In this document: one piece after another, positions 6,411-11,345 of the stretch
Numbering within the stretch: the first letter of the stretch is position 1
Layout: each line of letters opens with the position of its first letter
Source of the DNA: Oxalobacteraceae bacterium
Lineage (GTDB): Bacteria > Pseudomonadota > Gammaproteobacteria > Burkholderiales > Burkholderiaceae_D
Direction of reading: 5' to 3'
DNA: 11,345 nt
NCBI GenBank assembly: GCA_947446335.1
Contig: CANFGA010000051.1
Location: forward strand, 1 to 11,345
Notes under the pieces: model-generated
Told to the model about the DNA's origin: nothing
What the model saw: only the letters and a program-made list of their open reading frames with translations
The model's database searches: none
Program-made: the position numbers and the translations under genes

Positions 6411-7403
6411 CTAGGCGCTGATCGTCACCCCGGCGCTGACAGCTTGCTCGTCGGCATGGTAAGAACTGCGCACCATCGCGCCCACGGCAGCGTGCTGGAA
6501 GCCCATCTTGTAGGCTTCCGCTTCGAACATCTTGAACACGTCAGGGTGCACGTAGCGGCGCACCGGCAGATGATCGCCGGACGGCGCGAGGTACTGGCCC
6601 AGCGTCAGCATTTCGACATTGTGGGCGCGCAAGTCGCGCATCACTTGCAGGATTTCTTCATCGGTTTCGCCGAGGCCGACCATGATGCCGGACTTGGTCT
6701 TGGTATCGGGATACAGCGCCTTGAAGTCGCGCAGCAATTCCAGCGAGTGCGTGTAATCGGAGCCGGGGCGCGCTTCCTTGTACAGGCGCGGCACCGTTTC
6801 CAGGTTGTGGTTCAGCACGTCGGGCAAGCCGTCCTTGAAGATCGCCAGCGCCTTGGCCAAGCGGCCGCGGAAGTCCGGCACCAGCACTTCGATGCGGGTA
6901 TTGGGTGACAGCGCACGGGTTTGCTGTATGCACTCGACGAAGTGGCCGGCGCCGCCGTCGCGCAGATCGTCGCGGTCGACCGAGGTGATGACGACATAGT
7001 TCAGGCGCAGCGCAGCGATGGTCTTCGACAGGTTGACCGGCTCAAGGGCATCGAGCGGATCGGGACGGCCGTGGCCGACGTCGCAAAACGGGCAGCGGCG
7101 GGTGCACTTGTCGCCCATGATCATGAAGGTAGCCGTGCCCTTGCCGAAGCATTCGCCGATGTTCGGGCAGCTCGCCTCTTCGCAGACGGTGACCAGCTTG
7201 TTTTCGCGCAAGATGTCCTTGATTTCGTAAAAGCGGCTCGATGCAGACGCTGCCTTGACGCGGATCCAGTCCGGTTTTTTCAGGCGCTCTAGCTGCGCGA
7301 TCGGCACGATCTTGATCGGAATGCGGGCGGTCTTGCTGGCGCCTTTTTGCTTTTCGCTGGCATTGTAGGCGGGGGCGATGCTGGAATTGGTCTCGGAAGT
7401 CAT
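6411..7403 (-). CDS. lipA: Lipoyl synthase (radical SAM)
   Basis: 330 residues, normal for the family. It inserts two sulfurs at C6 and C8 of protein-bound octanoyl groups, forming the lipoyl cofactor of pyruvate and 2-oxoglutarate dehydrogenase E2 and glycine cleavage H protein. The auxiliary 4Fe-4S cluster ligands are C74-x4-C79-x5-C85 (CEEASCPNIGEC), with the serine ligand in the C-terminal RSSYHAD (312-318). The radical SAM motif is C100-x3-C104-x2-C107 (CTRRCPFC). VVITSVDRDDLRDGGAGHF (137-155) and VGLGETDEE (242-250) are further signatures. The first 35 residues are a variable low-complexity tail. It begins 28 bases after lipB ends, with AAGGA inside that gap, so it is probably co-transcribed with lipB. 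A strong hairpin follows. Confidence 0.98.
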   Translation of the reverse strand: MTSETNSSIAPAYNASEKQKGASKTARIPIKIVPIAQLERLKKPDWIRVKAASASSRFYEIKDILRENKLVTVCEEASCPNIGECFGKGTATFMIMGDKCTRRCPFCDVGHGRPDPLDALEPVNLSKTIAALRLNYVVITSVDRDDLRDGGAGHFVECIQQTRALSPNTRIEVLVPDFRGRLAKALAIFKDGLPDVLNHNLETVPRLYKEARPGSDYTHSLELLRDFKALYPDTKTKSGIMVGLGETDEEILQVMRDLRAHNVEMLTLGQYLAPSGDHLPVRRYVHPDVFKMFEAEAYKMGFQHAAVGAMVRSSYHADEQAVSAGVTISA

Positions 7404-7431
7404 GGTCTGCGAGTCGTCCTTTAAGCTTGCG

Positions 7432-8187
7432 TTATTCGGTTCTGGCTATATCGGTTCTTGCTGCGTCGGGGTCTTGCTGGTCTTGCTGCGGCGCCGCTGC
7501 GGTCTCTGCAGCGAGCAAGACGCTCAGTTCCTGCGCCAGCGCCAGCTGCACTTCGGCCAGCGGCGCTTCAACGCCCATGGTGCGCATGTCAACTGTCTCC
7601 AGGCCGGGATTGCCGCACGGGTTGATCCATGAGAACGGAGACAGATCCATCGCCACGTTCAGCGAGACTCCATGGTAAGTGCAACCGTTGCCGCGCACTT
7701 TCAAGCCCAGCGCCGCAATTTTAGCGCCGCGCCGCGCGCCGCCGGCGATGTAAATGCCGGGCGCGCCGGTGATGCGCTCACCTTCAAGATTATACGCCGC
7801 CAGCACATTGATGACGGCTTGCTCGATCCGGGTCACGAATTGGCGCGCATACAGCTTGCCGCCGGGCTTGTTGCGGCGCAAATCCATCAACAGGTAAATG
7901 ACAACCTGGCCGGGGCCGTGGTACGTCACTTCGCCGCCGCGATCGGTCTGGATCACCGGGATCGCATGCGCCTGCACCCCGGCGAGCAAATGGGAACGAT
8001 CGGCCGCCAATCCAAGCGTGTACACCGGCGCATGCTCGACGATCCACAGTTCGTCGCGCGTGGCCGGTGTGCGCGCATCGGTGAAGGCGCGCATCGCGGC
8101 GAAGGTCGTCTCGTAGTCGGCACCGCCGAGATGGCGGATCAGCGCCGTGTCGGCCTCGTTCATGGCGGGCAAAGAGTGTTCAAGCAT
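7432..8187 (-). CDS. lipB: Octanoyl-[acyl-carrier-protein]:protein octanoyltransferase
   Basis: 251 residues from the ATG at 8187. It moves octanoate from acyl carrier protein to lipoyl-domain lysines, the first step of lipoylation before LipA. Signatures are DRGGEVTYHGPGQVVIY (82-98), the catalytic lysine in GAKIAALGLKVR (Lys156) and the catalytic cysteine in WINPCGNPG (Cys191). I chose the start four bases after the DUF493 stop; no clear ribosome site precedes it, so translational coupling is likely. The ATG at 8163 (MNEADTALIRHL) is an alternative. The C-terminus carries an Ala/Gln/Asp-rich tail of about 25 residues (from about 226) that is absent from E. coli LipB. It is encoded in part by repeated TTGCTG-type sequence (7455-7500 on the plus strand) and is probably a disordered, neutral extension. 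Confidence 0.96.
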   Translation of the reverse strand: MLEHSLPAMNEADTALIRHLGGADYETTFAAMRAFTDARTPATRDELWIVEHAPVYTLGLAADRSHLLAGVQAHAIPVIQTDRGGEVTYHGPGQVVIYLLMDLRRNKPGGKLYARQFVTRIEQAVINVLAAYNLEGERITGAPGIYIAGGARRGAKIAALGLKVRGNGCTYHGVSLNVAMDLSPFSWINPCGNPGLETVDMRTMGVEAPLAEVQLALAQELSVLLAAETAAAPQQDQQDPDAARTDIARTE

Positions 8188-8191
8188 GGCG

Positions 8192-8467
8192 TTACATGAC
8201 AATCTTGACCATCGGATGGTCGGACAAAGCCTGGTACAAGGCATCGAGTTGTTCGCGGCTGATGGCGCGCACGGTGACGGTCAAGCCGGTGTAATTGCCC
8301 TTGGCCGATGGCCGCGCAGCCATTTTTCCAGCGTGAAAAGTCGGATCGAAGCCCAGCACCACTTCGATGATGGTAGGGGCGAAATCGATGTGGGTCGGGC
8401 CCATCACCTTGATCGGAAAATCGCTCGGATATTCGATCAGGGATTGCTCGGGTGGAATCTTGTCCAT
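8192..8467 (-). CDS. ybeD: DUF493 (YbeD) family protein
   Basis: 91 residues, the usual size of this small ACT-like cytosolic family found beside lipB in many proteobacteria. Recognised by SLIEYPSDFPIKVMGPTH near the N-terminus, GNYTGLTVTVRAISREQLDALYQAL in the second half and the ending HPMVKIVM. The ATG at 8467 has GGAG (8478-8475) at normal spacing; a TTG four codons upstream would overlap that site and is rejected. The biochemical role is not established. Its fixed place before lipB suggests a link to lipoate metabolism or its control. Only four bases separate its stop from the lipB start. Confidence 0.92.
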   Translation of the reverse strand: MDKIPPEQSLIEYPSDFPIKVMGPTHIDFAPTIIEVVLGFDPTFHAGKMAARPSAKGNYTGLTVTVRAISREQLDALYQALSDHPMVKIVM

Positions 8468-8541
8468 GCTTGTCTCCAATGTTCTATTGCTTCGTTCAAA
8501 TTGTCGATCCGGCTCGGGCTTGCATCGTGCCTGATGCTAGC

Positions 8542-9186
8542 CTAGGCCTGGGCGCCGCGCTTGACGAAAAACAGCGCGCCACCGACCGCCATCAGCATGC
8601 CGCCAAAGAAGCGGTTCTGCTTTTTGACGGCGCGCGCGTCGCGAAAAAAACGCTGCATCGACGAGGCCAGCAAGGCGTAACCGTGCATCACCATCAAATC
8701 GATCGCGCACAGCGTGGCTGCCAGTATCAGCAGTTGCGGCAACAGCGGCACGCCGTGGGAAATGAATTGCGGCAGCACCGCGACCATGAAGATGATCCCT
8801 TTCGGATTGGTCGCATTGGTCAAAAAGCCGGTCAACAGGCGTTTTTTCACCGATGGCAATTGCACCTGCGGCGCACCCTCGAGCACCGCGCTGCCCGGTT
8901 CGACCTTGGCGCGCCATTGGCACAAGCCAAGATAAATCAGGTACAGCGCACCGACGGTCTTGACGATGTTGAAGGCGATCTCGGACGCCAGCAGCAGCGA
9001 GCCGACGCCGGCGCCGGCGATGCAAAACACCGTCATCAAGCCAGCCTGCAAGCCAAAGATGGTGGCGCTGGTCTTCTTCACGCCATATGCCAAGCCGTGC
9101 GACATCGACAGCACTGCGCCGGAACCCGGGGATACCGCGATGATGCAAGAGGCAACTACAAAAGTGATCCAGGTGGCAAAGCTCAT
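8542..9186 (-). CDS. LysE/RhtB family amino acid exporter
   Basis: 214 residues, the usual LysE-superfamily length, with about six hydrophobic segments (approximately 5-27, 42-66, 72-90, 116-140, 148-172, 193-208). Family motifs are VSPGSGAVLSMSHGLAYG (18-35) at the end of the first helix and TNATNPKGIIFMVAVLPQFI (123-142) in the middle. The LysE fold exports amino acids or related metabolites from the inner membrane; the substrate cannot be assigned. The start at 9186 (MSFATW) fits the family. The frame stays open far upstream, but that part is antisense to the DUF808 gene and has no homology. Only a weak GGAA precedes the ATG. The stop lies 74 bases before the DUF493 start with no terminator between, so read-through into the lip genes is possible. 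Confidence 0.93.
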   Translation of the reverse strand: MSFATWITFVVASCIIAVSPGSGAVLSMSHGLAYGVKKTSATIFGLQAGLMTVFCIAGAGVGSLLLASEIAFNIVKTVGALYLIYLGLCQWRAKVEPGSAVLEGAPQVQLPSVKKRLLTGFLTNATNPKGIIFMVAVLPQFISHGVPLLPQLLILAATLCAIDLMVMHGYALLASSMQRFFRDARAVKKQNRFFGGMLMAVGGALFFVKRGAQA

Positions 9187-9338
9187 GCGGATTCCATCAT
9201 TGGCGTCAGTGGGGAGCATCGATTTTACACGCTGGCGCCACGCCCTGGCTGCCGGCGGCCATAAAACTGCCGGCTCGCCGCGTGCGCAGCGTACTCTGGA
9301 GTAAGATCGGCCCATTCTCAATTTTGGACACCCCACCA
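9187..9338. promoter_or_regulatory. Divergent intergenic region between the exporter and DUF808 genes
   Basis: This region must carry promoters for both neighbours. I see a GCCGGC duplication near 9255-9285 and the AT-richer segment TTCTCAATTTTGGACA at 9315-9330, but no convincing -35/-10 pair on either strand. Confidence 0.3.
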
Positions 9339-9386
9339 ATGAAAAACCATTTGTCGATCTCCATGCAGCTGCAAGGCGGGCTTTAA
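9339..9386 (+). CDS. Possible 15-residue leader peptide ahead of the DUF808 gene
   Basis: ATG at 9339 opens MKNHLSISMQLQGGL and stops with TAA at 9384-9386, one base before the DUF808 ATG (TAAGATG). Ribosomes ending here could restart directly on the next gene, whose own ribosome site (AAGGCGGG, 9373-9380) lies inside this short frame. The only upstream Shine-Dalgarno candidate is a weak GGACA. Chance is a realistic alternative, since frames this short are common. Confidence 0.2.
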   Translation: MKNHLSISMQLQGGL

Positions 9387-9387
9387 G

Positions 9388-10359
9388 ATGGCCGGCGCCA
9401 GTCTGTTTGCCCTGTTCGACGATATCGCCAGCATCCTCGACGATGTCGCTGCGATGAGCAAGGTCGCCGCAAAAAAGACCGCCGGCGTGCTGGGCGACGA
9501 CCTGGCGCTCAATGCTCAGCAAGTGTCGGGCGTCAAGGCCGAGCGTGAATTGCCGGTGGTCTGGGCGGTCGGGGTCGGATCGCTGAAGAACAAGGCGATC
9601 CTGGTGCCGACGGCGCTGGCGATCAGCGCCTTCGCCCCCTGGGCCATCACGCCGCTGCTGATGCTGGGTGGTACCTATCTCTGCTATGAAGGGTTCGAGA
9701 AAATCGCCCATCCGCTGCTGCACCGGAGCAGCAAGGAACAAGATGTCCAGCATCGGGCGCAACTGGTGCAAGCGATGGCCGACCCGGCGATCGACTTGGT
9801 GGCGCTGGAAAAAGACAAGATCCGCGGCGCGATCCGCACCGACTTCATCTTGTCGGCGGAAATCATCGTCATTTCGCTGGGTACCGTGGCCGGCGCCCCG
9901 TTCGGGCAACAAGTCACGGTGATCGTCGCGATCGCGATCGCGATGACGGTCGGCGTTTATGGCCTGGTCGCCGCCATCGTCAAGCTCGACGATGCCGGCT
10001 TGTACCTGAGCCAGCGCAGCGGCACCGGCATGGCCCGCCAGTTGCTGCGCGCTTTCGGGGGCGTGCTGCTCGCTGCCGCGCCCAAACTGATGAAGGCGCT
10101 GGCGTTGATCGGCACCGTCGCCATGTTCATGGTCGGCGGCGGCATACTGACCCACGGCTGGCCTGCCGTGCACGATGCGATTGCCTCGATTGCACAAAGC
10201 GCGGCGGCCATTCCCGCCATCGGTGGCGCGCTGCAATTGCTGCTGCCGTCGGTGCTCGATGCGCTCGCTGGTGTCGCCGCTGGCGCGCTGGCGCTGGCGC
10301 TGGTGAGCGCAGCAAATCGCGTCTGGCGCTTCTTCAAGCCCGGCGGCGCGCCAGGCTGA
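9388..10359 (+). CDS. DUF808 (YedI family) inner-membrane protein
   Basis: 323 residues, as in E. coli YedI, to which it aligns along most of its length from memory. Key blocks are SLFALFDDIASILDDVAAMS (5-24), KTAGVLGDDLALNAQQVSG (30-48), ELPVVWAVGVGSLKNKAIL (54-72), PWAITPLLMLGG (84-95), EKDKIRGAIRTDFILSAEI (141-159) and a glycine-rich helix MFMVGGGILTHG (246-257). Hydrophobic segments lie near 68-98, 155-198, 222-252 and 282-308. The N-terminal 50 residues and the loop at 100-150 are polar. The function of the family is unknown; membrane permeability or transport roles have been suggested only loosely. It is transcribed away from the exporter gene, with no clear terminator after it and 68 bases before the next gene on the same strand. 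Confidence 0.95.
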   Translation: MAGASLFALFDDIASILDDVAAMSKVAAKKTAGVLGDDLALNAQQVSGVKAERELPVVWAVGVGSLKNKAILVPTALAISAFAPWAITPLLMLGGTYLCYEGFEKIAHPLLHRSSKEQDVQHRAQLVQAMADPAIDLVALEKDKIRGAIRTDFILSAEIIVISLGTVAGAPFGQQVTVIVAIAIAMTVGVYGLVAAIVKLDDAGLYLSQRSGTGMARQLLRAFGGVLLAAAPKLMKALALIGTVAMFMVGGGILTHGWPAVHDAIASIAQSAAAIPAIGGALQLLLPSVLDALAGVAAGALALALVSAANRVWRFFKPGGAPG

Positions 10360-10427
10360 CAGGGAACCAAAATCAGGCGGCGCGCTCCAATTTGGATGAA
10401 TCATTATATTGTTGACAAGGACTTCCC

Positions 10428-11345
10428 ATGAGAGACCTTCAACACCATCTGCAACTGGCACTGGACGCGGGCCACATGGCGGCGTGGAGTGCGCACATCG
10501 TGGACGGCGGCATCATCGATGGCAACATTGCCTGGACGGCGCCGGCGGCCTTGCTGCTGGGGCGAGCGGCGCGCCCGTTCGAGCAAGGCGGGCGGGCGTT
10601 CCTCGCACTGGTCGAGGAGGATCAGCGCGACCAACTGGCCGATGCGCTGCAACACTGCGGCCGGCGCGATAATCGCGCCACGCTCGAATTTTGCATGATC
10701 TGGCCAGACGGCACCCGGCACTGGCTGGCGAGCAAGATGCGCGTCTTGCCGAGCGTTGATGGGATGCCGCAGCGCGTGCTGGGCGTGCTGTGGGATGTCA
10801 GCGTGCGCATCCGCGATGCCAGCCACGAGCGCAAGCTGACCCAGCAACTGAACTGGCACAGCACGCACGACACGCTCACCGGGCTGATCAACCGGCGCGA
10901 ATTTGAAATCAGGCTGGTGCAAGCGCTGGCCTCGTCGAAAGAGCAGGACCGGGTCCATGCCTTGTTGTACATGGATCTGGATCAGTTCAAGATCATCAAC
11001 GATACCTGCGGCCATGAAGCCGGCGATGTGCTGTTGCAGCGCTTGGTGCGTTTGCTGCAGCCGCAAATGCGCGAGGGCGACATCCTGGCGCGCTTGGGCG
11101 GCGATGAATTGGGCATCCTGCTGCCCGATTGCACGCCAGCGCAAGCGCTGGCTATCGCCGAGCAAATCCGGCAATCGGTCAAGCAATTTCGCTTTTTGTG
11201 GCAGCGCGGCAGCTTCGAACTGGGCATCAGCATCGGCCTGGTCGATATCGACAAGCACAGCAAGTCGATGAGCGCGCTGTTGATCGCCGCCGATCAGGCT
11301 TGTTACATGGCCAAGGAGCAAGGCCGCAACCGGATTCAAGTCTAC
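10428..11345 (+). CDS. PAS-GGDEF protein with GGDEL motif, C-terminus cut by window edge; perhaps GGDEF-EAL
   Basis: 306 codons, open to the last base. The ATG at 10428 has AAGGA (10417-10421) seven bases upstream. Residues 1-130 form a PAS_3-like sensor (FCMIWPDGTRHWLASKMRVL, then GVLWDVSVRIRDA at the PAC border). No signal peptide or membrane helix is visible, so it is cytosolic. GGDEF domain from about 140: HDTLTGLINRREFE, YMDLDQFKIINDTCGHEAGD, RLGGDELGILL (GGDEL at 224-228) and ISIGLV, ending ACYMAKEQGRNRIQVY. RxxD (Arg215-Asp218) is present five residues before GGDEL. GGDEL can still be catalytic in some proteins, but is also common where GGDEF regulates a following EAL phosphodiesterase. 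The wording of this domain (CGHEAGD, FRFLWQRGSFELGISIGLV) is what I associate with GGDEF-EAL proteins, so an EAL domain probably lies beyond the edge. Making versus degrading c-di-GMP cannot be decided here. Confidence 0.92.
   Translation, partial: MRDLQHHLQLALDAGHMAAWSAHIVDGGIIDGNIAWTAPAALLLGRAARPFEQGGRAFLALVEEDQRDQLADALQHCGRRDNRATLEFCMIWPDGTRHWLASKMRVLPSVDGMPQRVLGVLWDVSVRIRDASHERKLTQQLNWHSTHDTLTGLINRREFEIRLVQALASSKEQDRVHALLYMDLDQFKIINDTCGHEAGDVLLQRLVRLLQPQMREGDILARLGGDELGILLPDCTPAQALAIAEQIRQSVKQFRFLWQRGSFELGISIGLVDIDKHSKSMSALLIAADQACYMAKEQGRNRIQVY

Noticed and set aside
9928..9945. Repeated GCGATC units resembling a HIP1-like palindrome
   Set aside because: They encode the alternating Ala-Ile of a membrane helix in the DUF808 protein; coding constraint explains them.
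10283..10303. GGCGCTGGCGCTGGCGCTGG triplet-like repeat
   Set aside because: It encodes an Ala-Leu membrane segment in frame and shows no sign of a mobile or regulatory repeat.
10392..10418. TATATT and TTGACA close together before the PAS-GGDEF gene
   Set aside because: They are in the wrong order and spacing to form one promoter; the TTGACA lies at the ribosome site with no room for a downstream -10 before the start codon.
9187..10461. N-terminal extension of the LysE frame to 639 codons
   Set aside because: The extra part is antisense to DUF808 and unlike any LysE protein; the exporter is complete from 9186.
10404..11339. 311-codon minus-strand frame at the right edge
   Set aside because: Antisense to the PAS-GGDEF gene, which runs off the window but has clear domains and a ribosome site.

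Overview
The window looks like chromosomal DNA of a betaproteobacterium, most likely Oxalobacteraceae (Janthinobacterium/Herbaspirillum-like). This is inferred from high GC, the DUF493-lipB-lipA cluster, a group-G malate synthase, and the style of the c-di-GMP proteins. No database search was possible. I see no rRNA, tRNA, CRISPR array, transposase or defence locus.

Layout: (1) 1-1161, minus: a secreted PQQ-dependent sugar/sorbosone dehydrogenase-family protein whose C-terminus lies beyond the left edge. (2) 1162-1528: a 367-bp divergent control region with a TTGACA-type promoter facing left, and a cluster of direct and inverted repeats before a candidate -10 box facing right. (3) 1529-3742, plus: glcB, complete malate synthase G, ending in a strong bidirectional terminator. 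(4) 3829-6120, minus: a large inner-membrane diguanylate cyclase (periplasmic SBP_bac_3 sensor, TM, PAS, PAS, GGDEF with I-site). (5) 6121-6410: an intergenic stretch holding what appears to be a decayed second copy of the glcB 3' end plus a second, sequence-related terminator. (6) 9186 down to 6411, minus: a LysE/RhtB exporter, DUF493 (YbeD), lipB and lipA. The last three are the protein lipoylation module and are closely packed. (7) 9388-10359, plus: DUF808/YedI-family membrane protein, preceded by a possible 15-codon leader ORF. (8) 10428 to the right edge, plus: a PAS-GGDEF(GGDEL) protein, cut by the window end, possibly followed by an EAL domain.

How the genes work together: glcB (acetyl-CoA + glyoxylate to malate) serves glyoxylate/glycolate use. 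lipB and lipA build the lipoyl cofactor of pyruvate and 2-oxoglutarate dehydrogenases and the glycine cleavage system. The two GGDEF proteins bear on c-di-GMP signalling. Most of the window is ordinary core genome.

The most unusual signal is at 6257-6374. A frameshifted, mostly synonymously diverged echo of the last codons of glcB is followed at matching distance by a hairpin that differs from the glcB terminator by two compensated base pairs. The cyclase gene lies exactly between the two copies. This suggests that it entered, or was bracketed by, a duplication or recombination event at the glcB 3' end.
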